Part shown: one piece after another, positions 24,016 through 33,249 of the stretch
How positions within the stretch are numbered: the stretch's first letter is position 1
How the letters are laid out: the number at the start of each line of letters is the position of its first letter
Source of the DNA: Prosapia bicincta
Taxonomy: Eukaryota > Arthropoda > Insecta > Hemiptera > Cercopidae
Direction of reading: 5' to 3'
NCBI GenBank assembly: GCA_036971475.1
Contig: JBAIZL010000008.1
Location: 3,384,501 to 3,448,500 of the forward strand
Length of the DNA: 64,000 nucleotides
Made by a program: the position numbers and the translations under genes
The notes under the pieces: model-generated
Databases searched by the model: none
What the model was told of the DNA's origin: nothing
What the model saw: the letters and a program-made list of their open reading frames with translations, nothing else

Positions 24016-24648
24016 ATGGATCCAACCGTCAGGATTTCTACAGCTCCTCTAAAAATGTCCACCATACATAGGAGAACTGAAACCGCAAGCACTTCAAATA
24101 CCGCAGCCTATCATTTCAACAACCTGGTTAAGGACCTACTGCTAACAGATAGTCCTGTTAAAAATTGTAAAAACACATCCTCGACTATTTCTCCGAAACC
24201 TACTGCAGCCAAAAAACTTGAGTTTTTACCTACTCTACCCTCCAATTCCCAAAAGCAATTCCGACTTTGTCCATACAGATTTTCGAAAGGGATAAAGAGA
24301 AACGGAATATGCAACGCTCGTATTGCAGGTGATGGTGTTATACTGTGCAGCCGTCATCGCGAGCGTAATACAACAGGCCTGAAAGAAACAAAATCTTCCA
24401 CAAATAAGTCTTCAAAAAATATTTTGCCGAAAATAAAAATATCCAGACTCAAAACTAACACCAAATATCGACTTCTATCATACTTGAACGATGATGAGGC
24501 CATCGTGGGAACTACAAAAGGTGCCTTCATCATACATTTCCCTTTTAAGAAGTTTAAAAAACAACCTCTTAAAGACGGATGGTATCTTGAAGTAAAGTTT
24601 GCAGATCACAACTCCAAAAAGAAGCTTCTACATTGGGTTAAAAAATAA
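24016..24648 (+). CDS. unknown Polinton protein with a zinc-binding-like Cys/His cluster
   Basis: 210 residues, basic, with a Ser/Thr-rich N-terminal third. In the middle, residues near 84-114 read CPYRFSKGIKRNGICNARI and then ILCSRH. This C…C…C-x2-H cluster recalls the short zinc-binding segments (CxYxFxKGxxxGxxC…CxxH) seen in proteins of large DNA viruses. The C-terminal part (KYRLLSYLNDDEAIVGTT…, then many Lys and aromatic residues) is not recognised. It has its own TATA box and is followed 65 bp later by a perfect hairpin. A nucleic-acid-binding role would fit the basic charge and the cluster, but that is inference. Confidence 0.7.
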   Translation: MDPTVRISTAPLKMSTIHRRTETASTSNTAAYHFNNLVKDLLLTDSPVKNCKNTSSTISPKPTAAKKLEFLPTLPSNSQKQFRLCPYRFSKGIKRNGICNARIAGDGVILCSRHRERNTTGLKETKSSTNKSSKNILPKIKISRLKTNTKYRLLSYLNDDEAIVGTTKGAFIIHFPFKKFKKQPLKDGWYLEVKFADHNSKKKLLHWVKK

Positions 24649-24713
24649 TACGATTCATCTTCTCAGCAACTGTTTCCTCATACACACCCTCCTTTTCTTT
24701 GCTTTCCTTTCCA

Positions 24714-24757
24714 AGAATAGAGCAGCTGATGGGTTCGCCCATCAGCTGCTCTATTCT
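24714..24757 (+). terminator. 20-bp perfect hairpin with TTCG loop (possible 3'-end signal)
   Basis: Stem 24714-24733 pairs perfectly with 24738-24757 and the loop is TTCG. It lies just after the gene ending at 24648. A near-identical hairpin in inverted context occurs at 25938-25981. A transcript-end role is inferred from position; it could instead be part of an inverted repeat around the next gene. Confidence 0.55.
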
Positions 24758-24928
24758 CTTTATTATAAACGACCTTGACACATATTTACCAAGGCTACTA
24801 GAGCCGCATGAGCACACAAGAGCAGCATGTATAGAACACAAGCTTTTTATCTATTTATGCAACTTCATATTATATTATAAACTCACTATCTGAATTCTCA
24901 GTATTATTTTGTTTACAGGTGTGGGAAT

Positions 24929-25900
24929 ATGTCTGAGGAAAACCTTCTCAATGAAATAACCTCGCTTAGGAAATTGATAAAGTTAAAGTATAATCGGTTT
25001 AAGATACGAAAAATTGAGAGCGAAAGTAGAGTACAAAAACGTTTACATTATATTATAGAACCTATCAGAGAGTTGATTAAAACCGCTTTAGATAAAATAC
25101 TATCTGAAAAAGCTTTGTATAAATCCAAAACGCTAACCGCGTGTGATTCGGGAGAACGTTTTGCAAAGTATAGTTTTATTCCTAAAGCGGTGTCATCTCC
25201 TACGACCCACTCTTTGACGGACGACACAGTGTTAGAAAGGGTGAAAACAGACCATGCCTCCTTGTTATATCCTGAATTTACAGACTTAAATGTAATAGCT
25301 GAGACATCCGATCCCCCAGAACCCAGTGTCGGCGAAGTTATATCAACTCCGGGTGCTTATGACGTAGCAACAGAGTGGTTAGAGGAGACTTTCGTTAATC
25401 CGCTCACTAAATCTTACATGAAGAAATTCATGAATGACGCTGCCGGTAATAAAAAGAGTATTGATCATACATACGGTCCACGTTTGGAGAAAGATAACAT
25501 CTTTGTTGGTGACACGCAATTGTTGTTCGAAGAAGATGGTGGTCTGCGATTGGGTGATACCGTTTACAATCCGACTAAAGGATTGTATGAGCTTCTTTTC
25601 AAGAGAATACCTGATGATGACGTCTATGACGAGAATGATATCGCAGCCTATAAAGATATATTAGTCAAGACCAACGCTCATAGGATTGGATATTTGCGAA
25701 ACAACAGGATTAATCGCCAAGTAAATTCCTTTAAATATAGGACTGTATTAGCTCAAATGTTTCCCACAACATACTACGGATCAGGGATGCGATACAGCAA
25801 TAGCAACAGCAGACACTTAATGATAGTTCCAGCTAAAGCGGGTAACTTTACTCAAACCCTTAAAGATATAAACATACTGAATAACGTAACACAGTTCTAG
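24929..25900 (+). CDS. unknown Polinton protein, paralogue of the gene at 32327
   Basis: 323 residues. The N-terminus is rich in Lys/Leu/Glu and probably coiled-coil (about residues 1-70). The middle is acidic and low in complexity. From about residue 165 it aligns with the 302-residue protein at 32327: YxxKxxx…HTYGPRL against HTFGARL, then GDTQL/GDAKL, KGLYELLF/RGLFELIF, TNAHRIGY/TNAHRKGY, and KYRTVLAQMFP/KYKRIIAHLFP. The conserved block looks like a folded domain that I know only as a hypothetical protein of arthropod Polintons. The gene is bracketed by the two inverted hairpins. A virion or DNA-associated role is possible but not shown. Confidence 0.75.
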   Translation: MSEENLLNEITSLRKLIKLKYNRFKIRKIESESRVQKRLHYIIEPIRELIKTALDKILSEKALYKSKTLTACDSGERFAKYSFIPKAVSSPTTHSLTDDTVLERVKTDHASLLYPEFTDLNVIAETSDPPEPSVGEVISTPGAYDVATEWLEETFVNPLTKSYMKKFMNDAAGNKKSIDHTYGPRLEKDNIFVGDTQLLFEEDGGLRLGDTVYNPTKGLYELLFKRIPDDDVYDENDIAAYKDILVKTNAHRIGYLRNNRINRQVNSFKYRTVLAQMFPTTYYGSGMRYSNSNSRHLMIVPAKAGNFTQTLKDINILNNVTQF

Positions 25901-25937
25901 GCACTAGGTCAGTATGTCAAGGTTATATATAGTTAAT

Positions 25938-25981
25938 AGAATAGATCAGCTGATGGGTTCTCCCATCAGCTGCTCTATTCT
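25938..25981 (+). terminator. second copy of the hairpin, between convergent genes
   Basis: Stem 25938-25957 pairs with 25962-25981 with one mismatch; loop ttct. It sits between the plus-strand gene ending at 25900 and the minus-strand gene ending at 26073, where a two-way terminator would be expected. Its outer flank (gggaagggaaggaag) is the inverse of the purine/pyrimidine tract before the first hairpin. Confidence 0.5.
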
Positions 25982-26072
25982 TGGGAAGGGAAGGAAGCGA
26001 GGGATAGAGGGATGGGTGATATTGAGAGGATTGGTTTGGAAAAGGTTTTGAAATTTTCAGTACTTTGGGTTA

Positions 26073-26435
26073 TTACTGAGAGCTTTGATCACTGTCTTCG
26101 AACGAAAGTCGTCTTCTTGCGGAGCATACACCGTCACGCCGAGGATTGCTACTTATCGGTGTGCTAGTAGCCTGCGGTTGCCCATCATATGAATCTGTTG
26201 CATCTTCAGCATAAGACACTACATTTTCCTTCAACGAAGGATCTTCATCGTCCTCAAGTGAGTCTACAGTAGTTTGTAAAAAGTCTTCCAACGAGGTATT
26301 CATTACGGTTGTCATGTTTTGTATATCAACAGCCGTGAAAACAGCAAAAACTTGTTCAACTTCTTCCTCTGATAAAGTGGCTATCCACGACCATTCTATA
26401 CAATGAATAGGTTGTTCTATATTCAGAGGAGCCAT
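26073..26435 (-). CDS. small acidic protein with cyclin-docking-like motif
   Basis: 120 residues, strongly acidic in the middle. It is the only minus-strand gene of the element that I accept. Near the C-terminus RRRLSF fits the RxLxF (Cy) docking motif used by cyclin/CDK substrates and by some DNA-virus regulators. It is followed by EDSD, a possible casein-kinase-type site. The N-terminal part (LSEEEVEQVF…) is predicted helical and not recognised. A TATAAAA box lies 56-62 bp upstream on its strand, and it diverges from DNA polymerase B, so the two may share a control region. Cell-cycle interference is an inference from one short motif. Confidence 0.6.
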   Translation of the reverse strand: MAPLNIEQPIHCIEWSWIATLSEEEVEQVFAVFTAVDIQNMTTVMNTSLEDFLQTTVDSLEDDEDPSLKENVVSYAEDATDSYDGQPQATSTPISSNPRRDGVCSARRRLSFEDSDQSSQ

Positions 26436-26490
26436 GTTAATTATAGTTAGGTTTGAACAATTATAATTCGCTTGTTTGCAGTTTTTGCTT

Positions 26491-26497
26491 TTTTATA
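26491..26497 (-). promoter_or_regulatory. TATA box of the acidic minus-strand gene
   Basis: TATAAAA on the minus strand, about 56-62 bases before its ATG, in the divergent region shared with polymerase B. Confidence 0.45.
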
Positions 26498-26593
26498 CGT
26501 GCGCAATAACTTTTTGAAAGGACAGTGATAGAAGGGGGGGTAACAAGGATAATGCTTTTTTAAATATATAGTGGTGGGGGATGTAGTTCAGGA

Positions 26594-26605
26594 TATATAT
26601 ATAAG
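26594..26605 (+). promoter_or_regulatory. TATA box of DNA polymerase B gene
   Basis: TATATATATAAG lies about 70 bp before the ATG. Confidence 0.45.
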
Positions 26606-26671
26606 ACATGCATGATTTTAGTATCATTTTAGTTTCTAACTTGAATTTGAGTAGAACAAATATACTAAAAA

Positions 26672-29600
26672 ATGGAATCTAACAATGTTTTCTGCTGTGA
26701 AATTTGTAGAGATGAATTCAAAGATGAGTTACTGTATCTGATGCATTTTGAGTTATTTCACAGAGTCTGCACACAGGAAAATGAAGACAGAGAAGTTTAC
26801 ACAATTCCCGACTATGAAGGAACTATTCCAGCTGATGGAGAAAGGAACACAGAAAGGAATAGCTTATTCTCGTGCGAGATTTGTGGAGAAGAATTCAACG
26901 ACCGCTTACTCCTGTTGTCGCATGTTGAGATATTCCATACACCTTTTCTCGATCAAGAAAACAACGAATTATACAGCTTACCAGACTTGCCGGAAACTAG
27001 AAAGGAATCAGTAGCTGACAGAGCAACAGTCATACATTACGCTCCCCCAAGACAAAAGTTGAAACACGAACTTCTATCTCAAGCGTTACCTAGGTCATAT
27101 GTTAAACATTTCCTTATAAGGAACGTAACCGAACTCTATTTGGACGATTACATAATTGAAGCGAGCGATGTTGTAGTGGAGCTGTTGAAAGAGGAGCTCA
27201 TTCGTTTAAATTTTATAAAGTTTGGACTTGTGATGGAGTCCGAATTTGTAAATGTGGAAGGAGAAATATCTCAGAGAGCGTTTATAACTAGGAACAGAAA
27301 AATTACTTTTGCATCAGACCTGGAAAACGTAGTCAAGGAATGTATGCAGGAGATTGTTTTGAAAATAACTGAACACGAAAGTCGGGGGTCTGGATGGACA
27401 TTAGGTAAAGTTAAGAGTATGGTTGTAAGAGTACATAAACACGGGTATGGTAATCGTGGAAGTAGTTATATCCCGTTACCTAAGACGATAGCATCCACCT
27501 TGTCTTGCATTAATGTCCAGAACTCCGACAATAAATGTTTTCGATACGCAATGCTAGCAAAACATGTTGGTCCAAAAAACGCATGTAGAGTTGACTACAA
27601 ATACGAACAAGTTGGCAATAAGTACAACTTTGCTGGATTGCAATATCCGGTCTCAGTTGAGGATATAAAACTCTTTGAAAAACGAAATCCTGGAGTATCC
27701 GTGAACGTTTTTAGTCTCGACGAAAGTCATAATGTTTATCCGCTGAGAGTAGTAGAAACTGAAGATATTCGCCACACAGACTTACTACTTCTACACGATG
27801 GTGATGTCTCGCATTACGTCTACATTAAGAATTTTAACAGATTGGTAAGTGGCCAAATGAAAAGATATGATAGTAGCGTGACGGTATGTAAGAAATGTTT
27901 TGCTTTCAAATCTCTTTCAATGGAACTCGGAGGGCGACGGTGGTTGACCGAACACAACCGCTTATGCGGAGTACATGCCCCCGTTAAAATGGAATTACCT
28001 CATCGTGATAAACGGTTTGTTTCTTTCAACAAAACGAATCAGCTATACAGTGTACCTATAGTGATATACGCCGACTTTGAATCTACTTTGATACCTATTA
28101 AAACGGTTATGGAAGATCCTGAAGACGTCACCAAACATTTATACCAAAAACACGAGCCTAATAGCTACTGCATGATGGTAAAGTCTACTTTAGACGAAAA
28201 CCATCTCACGAGGTATGGGTTAACATCAAAACCGCTTGTTTACAGGGGTTGTGATGCGGTAAAGAACTTTCTACAACAGCTGAAACTTGTTGCCGAGAAA
28301 GTTGAAGGGATGTACTCAAATATTGTTCCCATGTTAGAGATGAGTGATGACGAAATACTTGCATACACATCCGCAACTACTTGTTACTTGTGTAAAAAAT
28401 CTTTTACAGACATAAATCATAAAGTCCGTGACCATGACCATCTCACAGGAAAGTATAGAGGATCGGCTTGTAACTCGTGCAACATAAATTATAAGCTACC
28501 TAGTTTTATACCTGTCGTGCTGCACAATTTAAGTGGATACGATTCACATTTTATAATACATGAATTGAACTTATGGAAAGGACAAATCGATGTGTTAGCC
28601 TCGTCGAAAGAAAAGTTTATAAGTTTTTCGAAAAAGGTCGGTAAACTAAAATTGAGATTCATCGACTCTTATAGGTTTTTACCTTCAAGCCTTATGAAAC
28701 TTAGCGAAAATCTATCACGGGACGATCTGCTGGAGACGAAGAAACTTGTACCTGAAGGGAAGCTTGAACTAGTGTTAAGAAAAGGTGTTTTCCCTTACGA
28801 TTATATAGACGATGCAGATAGGTTCAACGAAACTTCGCTTCCTCCCATAGAATGTTTTTACAGCAAGCTAAATGAATGCGGAATTAGTGATGAAGAATAC
28901 CAACACGCATGTAACGTATGGAACGGAATGGAGTTTAAGACTTTGGGAGAGTACAGTGATTTTTATGTACAACTCGACGTGACCCTTCTTTGCGATGTTA
29001 TGGAGGAATTTAGAAACACCTGTATGAATGCTTACGGGCTTGATCCCCTCCATTCTTACACCTCACCAGGACTGGCGTGGCAGGCTATGTTGAGAGAAAC
29101 AGGATGCACTTTGGAATTGATGATGGATGTCGATATGATCCTCATGGTAGAGTCGGGCGTCCGAGGCGGTCTAACGCAGTGCGTTAGGAAACATGTTAGA
29201 GCCAACAACAAGCATTTGCCTGACTTTGATAGTGAGAAAGAGTCTGTCTACCTGGGGTACTTCGACGCAAACAACCTTTACGGGTGGGCCATGTCGATGC
29301 CCTTGCCATCTGGAGGATTCGAATGGGTAGATCCAACTACGATAGAAGAAATTCAACATATCCCTCGTTACGGTTGTTTCGGGTATATTTTGGAGTTCGA
29401 CTTTGAATACCCGGAGGCGCTCCATGATCATCACTACGATCTCCCTCTTCTACCAAAAAGCGAAGTTCCGCCTGGAGGTAAATACAAAAAGCTTTTGATG
29501 ACTGTTGAATCGAAAGATCATTACGTCGCTCACTATTGGACCGTGCAACAAGCCATACAACTAGGACTTCGTATTACCAAAGTTCATAGAGTCATACGTT

Positions 29601-30514
29601 TTGCACAATCATATTGGTTAAAGCCGTACATCGATTCGAACACTGCTAGGAGATCCGCCGCTAAATCTGCTTTCCAGAGAGATTTCTTCAAATTAATGAA
29701 CAACGCAATTTTCGGAAAAACTCTGGAAAACAAACGAAAACATATAGATGTTAGGCTTGTTACAGACGAAAAGAAACTAATGAAACTTGTGAAGCGAGAC
29801 AACTTTAATACGTCTATTATTATAAATAAAGATCTGGTATTGGTTTGTATGAATAAGACTAAGATAGTTCTCGACAGACCACTTTATATCGGTATGTCCA
29901 TCTTAGACATCTCCAAGACGCACATGTACGACTTCCACTACGAAAAGATGGTACGTCATTACGGAAGAGATAAAATCGGAATATCGTATATGGATACAGA
30001 CGCGTTTCTCTACTGGATTCGAACAAATGATCTTTACGAAGACCTCAAGACATTTCAACATAAAAACGATTTTGATTTCTCCGAATACCCACCGCACCAT
30101 CCCACTTACGACGGAGGCGTTAATAAAAAGGTTCTAGGTAAATTTAAGGACGAGCTAAACAGCATCCCAATAATCGAACTCATAGCGTTGATGCCGAAGA
30201 TGTACGCTATGACTACCGCCGTAGGTGGACACAACTGTGAAGAGGAGGAAGGAGTAATAAAAAAGGCTAAAGGAATAAAAAAGAGCTACTTGAAGAAATC
30301 TATTATGTTTGAACACTACAGGAAATGTCTGTTCGAAAACGTAGAGTACAAGGCTACTTTCAACACAATTCGTAGCTTCGGTCATGAGCTTTACACCATG
30401 TTACAACGCAAAAGATCACTATCAACAAGAGACGACAAAAGAAAAATACTTTCAGACTGCATAAACACGTTACCGTACGGGCACTATTCCTTGCGAGATA
30501 TATCCGAATGTTAA
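26672..30514 (+). CDS. POLB: protein-primed family B DNA polymerase of Polinton
   Basis: 1,280 residues, full length and uninterrupted; it replicates the element. The exonuclease motifs are IYADFES (about 464-470), NLSGYDSHF (about 619) and the QLDVTLLCD region (about 767). Polymerase motif A is YFDANNLYG (about 863), motif B is KLMNNAIFGKTLEN (about 1006) and motif C is YMDTDAF (about 1106), which holds the catalytic DTD. A Cys/His segment near 571-600 (CYLCKKSF…DHDHLTGKYRG…CNSC) resembles the recombination-endonuclease-VII-like insert common in this family. Unusual is the N-terminus: two C2H2 zinc fingers (C9-x2-C12-x12-H25-x4-H30, and a second near 66-90). Integrase follows after 69 bp. 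Confidence 0.97.
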   Translation: MESNNVFCCEICRDEFKDELLYLMHFELFHRVCTQENEDREVYTIPDYEGTIPADGERNTERNSLFSCEICGEEFNDRLLLLSHVEIFHTPFLDQENNELYSLPDLPETRKESVADRATVIHYAPPRQKLKHELLSQALPRSYVKHFLIRNVTELYLDDYIIEASDVVVELLKEELIRLNFIKFGLVMESEFVNVEGEISQRAFITRNRKITFASDLENVVKECMQEIVLKITEHESRGSGWTLGKVKSMVVRVHKHGYGNRGSSYIPLPKTIASTLSCINVQNSDNKCFRYAMLAKHVGPKNACRVDYKYEQVGNKYNFAGLQYPVSVEDIKLFEKRNPGVSVNVFSLDESHNVYPLRVVETEDIRHTDLLLLHDGDVSHYVYIKNFNRLVSGQMKRYDSSVTVCKKCFAFKSLSMELGGRRWLTEHNRLCGVHAPVKMELPHRDKRFVSFNKTNQLYSVPIVIYADFESTLIPIKTVMEDPEDVTKHLYQKHEPNSYCMMVKSTLDENHLTRYGLTSKPLVYRGCDAVKNFLQQLKLVAEKVEGMYSNIVPMLEMSDDEILAYTSATTCYLCKKSFTDINHKVRDHDHLTGKYRGSACNSCNINYKLPSFIPVVLHNLSGYDSHFIIHELNLWKGQIDVLASSKEKFISFSKKVGKLKLRFIDSYRFLPSSLMKLSENLSRDDLLETKKLVPEGKLELVLRKGVFPYDYIDDADRFNETSLPPIECFYSKLNECGISDEEYQHACNVWNGMEFKTLGEYSDFYVQLDVTLLCDVMEEFRNTCMNAYGLDPLHSYTSPGLAWQAMLRETGCTLELMMDVDMILMVESGVRGGLTQCVRKHVRANNKHLPDFDSEKESVYLGYFDANNLYGWAMSMPLPSGGFEWVDPTTIEEIQHIPRYGCFGYILEFDFEYPEALHDHHYDLPLLPKSEVPPGGKYKKLLMTVESKDHYVAHYWTVQQAIQLGLRITKVHRVIRFAQSYWLKPYIDSNTARRSAAKSAFQRDFFKLMNNAIFGKTLENKRKHIDVRLVTDEKKLMKLVKRDNFNTSIIINKDLVLVCMNKTKIVLDRPLYIGMSILDISKTHMYDFHYEKMVRHYGRDKIGISYMDTDAFLYWIRTNDLYEDLKTFQHKNDFDFSEYPPHHPTYDGGVNKKVLGKFKDELNSIPIIELIALMPKMYAMTTAVGGHNCEEEEGVIKKAKGIKKSYLKKSIMFEHYRKCLFENVEYKATFNTIRSFGHELYTMLQRKRSLSTRDDKRKILSDCINTLPYGHYSLRDISEC

Positions 30515-30526
30515 CGTAACAACAGT

Positions 30527-30537
30527 TATATATAAAA
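30527..30537 (+). promoter_or_regulatory. TATA box of integrase gene
   Basis: TATATATAAAA lies in the 69-bp gap between polymerase and integrase, about 50 bp before the ATG. Confidence 0.45.
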
Positions 30538-30583
30538 AAATCTAAATTCTATTATTTGTTTCCTATAGTCACTAACGGTAACG

Positions 30584-31516
30584 ATGGAGTTAAGGGAAAA
30601 GATTGTACGCGAATTACACGCACCAGCAAGAAGAAAATTTCCTAGACGAAATACTATCTTAAAAGGACTAGACGATAAATTTTTCCAAGCTGATCTTGTA
30701 GAGATGAGACCATACGCTAAGGATAATAAAGGTTTTAATTACATACTTACACTTATAGATTGTTTTACTAAAATTGCGCACGCTATTCCATTAAAAAACA
30801 AGTCTTCGGAAAACGTTGCTAATGCTGTAGAGGGGCTATTGCTTCAAGAGAGGATTAAGAAACTCCAGACGGATGATGGTAAAGAATTTTTCAATAATCC
30901 ATTCAAACAATTAATGAAGAAATATCGTATCAATCATTACTCTAGCAAGAGCGAAATTAAAGCTGCAATAATAGAACGTTTCAATAGAACGCTAAAGAGT
31001 AAGATGTACAAGGTTTTCTCAAAAAGAGGATCATACGTCTGGCATGACGTATTACCTGTTTTGATAAACGAATACAATAATACGGTACACAGGACTATCG
31101 GCGTGAAACCTGTAGACGTTAATAAAAAGAACGAACGAAAGGTGTTTGATCGTATAGTCCGGCAAACAAAACCGCATACGGAAAAACGAATGCCGAAAAG
31201 GTTTTTCCTCGGTGATCAAGTGCGTATTAGCAAACACAAGCGCGTTTTTACCAAAGGATACCTTCCTAATTTTTCGAATGAAGTGTTTACAGTTTACAGG
31301 ATACAACCGACGTTTCCTGAGACTTATCTTTTGAAAGATCACAAAGGGGATATCATACAAGGTGGTTTCTACGGGCACGAGCTATCACCGTCTACAGTTG
31401 GAAACGTATATTTAGTTGAGAAAATACTCCGCAGAAAGGGCGATAAAGTTCTTGTGCGTTGGTTAGGTTTCGACCGCAGCCAGGATACGTGGATAAATAA
31501 AAAAGATTTAATCTAA
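30584..31516 (+). CDS. INT: retroviral-type integrase with chromodomain
   Basis: 310 residues. The catalytic core shows the three acidic residues: Asp in QADLVEM (about 37), Asp in QTDDGKEF (about 96) and Glu in IIERFNRTLK (about 131). It is followed by an SH3-like basic region (FFLGDQVRISKHKRVFTKGY). A C-terminal chromodomain covers about 272-308 (YLVEKILRR…VLVRWLGF…DTWI). The order is typical of Polinton integrases; the enzyme joins the element's AG/CT ends to a 6-bp staggered target, matching the gacttc duplication seen here. The N-terminal zinc-binding domain is short or absent, as is common in this family. The frame is intact. Confidence 0.95.
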   Translation: MELREKIVRELHAPARRKFPRRNTILKGLDDKFFQADLVEMRPYAKDNKGFNYILTLIDCFTKIAHAIPLKNKSSENVANAVEGLLLQERIKKLQTDDGKEFFNNPFKQLMKKYRINHYSSKSEIKAAIIERFNRTLKSKMYKVFSKRGSYVWHDVLPVLINEYNNTVHRTIGVKPVDVNKKNERKVFDRIVRQTKPHTEKRMPKRFFLGDQVRISKHKRVFTKGYLPNFSNEVFTVYRIQPTFPETYLLKDHKGDIIQGGFYGHELSPSTVGNVYLVEKILRRKGDKVLVRWLGFDRSQDTWINKKDLI

Positions 31517-31559
31517 TAACGGATGTACAGTATAATATGAGTCTGTAAGCAGGCAAGAA

Positions 31560-32279
31560 ATGGAAATATTAGAGCAAAAGGATAAATTTGTTGTTAAAAA
31601 TATAGATCTTCTGACTGCTGATAAAACCACCCACAGTGAAGGGAAACACGGTGCATTACTTCCTGACACTGTAAGATGCATAGTCTCGGGGCCATCAAAC
31701 TGCGGGAAAACAAACGTAGTGTTTAACCTGCTCACGCAAGCTAACGGACTGCGATTCAATAATGTATACATATTTTCCAAGTCGCTCAACCAACCAAAGT
31801 ATCTACTTTTGGAAAAGGTTATATCCGAGGTGCCAGGCGTCAATTGGTTCAAATTTGATGTAAACGAAGAAATCATGGGACCAAGTAAAGCTCGACCGTA
31901 TTCTGTATTTTTATTCGATGACGTTAGCTCGGAAAGACATCATCACATAACCACGTACTTTGCCATGGGGCGACATAACATGATAGATTGTATTTACATA
32001 GGGCAAACCTATAGCAAAATCCCTAAGCAGCTATTACGAGATAACGCCAATCTCATTATAATGTTCAAGCAGGATGAGACTAACACGAGACACGTATACA
32101 ACGATCACGTAGGTGCTGATATGGAATACAACAGATTTAAACAGATATGTTCTACAGCGTGGAACGATCATTTCGGATTCCTAGTCGTCGATAAGGAGCG
32201 TAACATCGATGAAGGTCGATACAGACTGGGATTTGACAGATACGTTGTAATAAACTCGCAGAGCGATTTACAATGTTAA
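31560..32279 (+). CDS. ATP: FtsK/HerA-family genome-packaging ATPase
   Basis: 239 residues. Walker A is GPSNCGKT (about 44-51) and Walker B is FLFDDV (about 117-122). The family is the A32-like packaging ATPase of adintoviruses, virophages and nucleocytoplasmic viruses, which drives DNA into the capsid. It lies 43 bp after the integrase stop, on the same strand. No frame break is seen. The sequence after Walker B (GRHNMIDCIYIGQTYSKIP) matches the expected sensor region, and a later segment gives an aromatic/basic C-terminus. Length is normal for Polintons. Confidence 0.95.
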   Translation: MEILEQKDKFVVKNIDLLTADKTTHSEGKHGALLPDTVRCIVSGPSNCGKTNVVFNLLTQANGLRFNNVYIFSKSLNQPKYLLLEKVISEVPGVNWFKFDVNEEIMGPSKARPYSVFLFDDVSSERHHHITTYFAMGRHNMIDCIYIGQTYSKIPKQLLRDNANLIIMFKQDETNTRHVYNDHVGADMEYNRFKQICSTAWNDHFGFLVVDKERNIDEGRYRLGFDRYVVINSQSDLQC

Positions 32280-32326
32280 CATTACGATACAGCTATTCAA
32301 CTGGATAACAAGCGCTAAGTAAATAC

Positions 32327-33235
32327 ATGGAGAAACAAAGGAAGTTGGTAAACGAAATAAAAGTGTTGAGCGATACCATCAGAAAAAAAAATGAAGCCTT
32401 GAAATTAGGCATAAGCGAAAGGGATAAATACTTGGAGACCACTTTCAAACCGATAGTAGAACCGTTAAAGAAGATATCTGAAAAACTCGGTGAAAACGCA
32501 TGGATTGATGGTGACGCGCAAGACATAATACCCTTTAAACAGGAGTCGGGCGCTGAGTTGACGGACACATCAGCAGACTATGTAACGGATGAAGATGATG
32601 GAAGAACGTCTGTTCACGAGTCAACTAAAGACGTCAGTATATTGAGCGACAATATATCGAGTAAAGGTCCTATGGGTAAAAAGTATTTATTAAAGATGTT
32701 AGATTCAATGTCTGATACAAGCAGGAAGAAACAATACCATACGTTCGGCGCTCGGTTGGCTAAAGACGGTACATTGGATATAGGTGACGCGAAATTGGAG
32801 ATCACCAACAAAGATAACATACTGGTAAAGAATAAAACTTTTCGAGGTACGCGCGGTCTGTTCGAGCTAATCTTCAATTATATTCCAGAGAAATATACAA
32901 AAAGAGATCTCGAAAATTTTAAACGCATTTGCCAACTGACCAACGCTCATAGAAAGGGATACAGTTCTAACGCACCTGTGTACAGGAACAGGTCAAAGAA
33001 ATATAAAAGAATTATAGCACATCTATTTCCTCCAAGAGAAGACAAGAGCAAATCAGGAGCTGGTGTGAATTTAAAAGACACTCAGCATACCAACGTTGTT
33101 TATTACAATAATGCAAACGAGTTAGTGAATCGTCTGCGTTTGTTATATGACTCTATGTCTGCAGGACACACGGGGCTAGAGAACGAGGTAGTGTCGTTGA
33201 CAGAAGAATTAAAACGAAGAAACGTTATTGCTTAA
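32327..33235 (+). CDS. unknown Polinton protein, paralogue of the gene at 24929
   Basis: 302 residues. The first 60 are Lys/Glu/Leu-rich and likely coiled-coil (KLVNEIKVLSDTIRKK). An acidic linker follows, then the domain shared with the protein at 24929 (from HTFGARLAKDG, about 140, to KYKRIIAHLFP, about 227). The final Leu/Glu-rich part (LENEVVSLTEELKRR) may form another coiled coil, and this part is not shared with the paralogue. It lies in the tight cluster between ATPase and fibre-like genes, so a virion role is likely, but the exact function is unknown. Confidence 0.75.
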   Translation: MEKQRKLVNEIKVLSDTIRKKNEALKLGISERDKYLETTFKPIVEPLKKISEKLGENAWIDGDAQDIIPFKQESGAELTDTSADYVTDEDDGRTSVHESTKDVSILSDNISSKGPMGKKYLLKMLDSMSDTSRKKQYHTFGARLAKDGTLDIGDAKLEITNKDNILVKNKTFRGTRGLFELIFNYIPEKYTKRDLENFKRICQLTNAHRKGYSSNAPVYRNRSKKYKRIIAHLFPPREDKSKSGAGVNLKDTQHTNVVYYNNANELVNRLRLLYDSMSAGHTGLENEVVSLTEELKRRNVIA

Positions 33236-33249
33236 CTTCATTTATAAAG

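Noticed and set aside
27000..31900. several 60-120 residue minus-strand frames
   Set aside because: They lie opposite the polymerase, integrase and ATPase genes and show no motif of their own.
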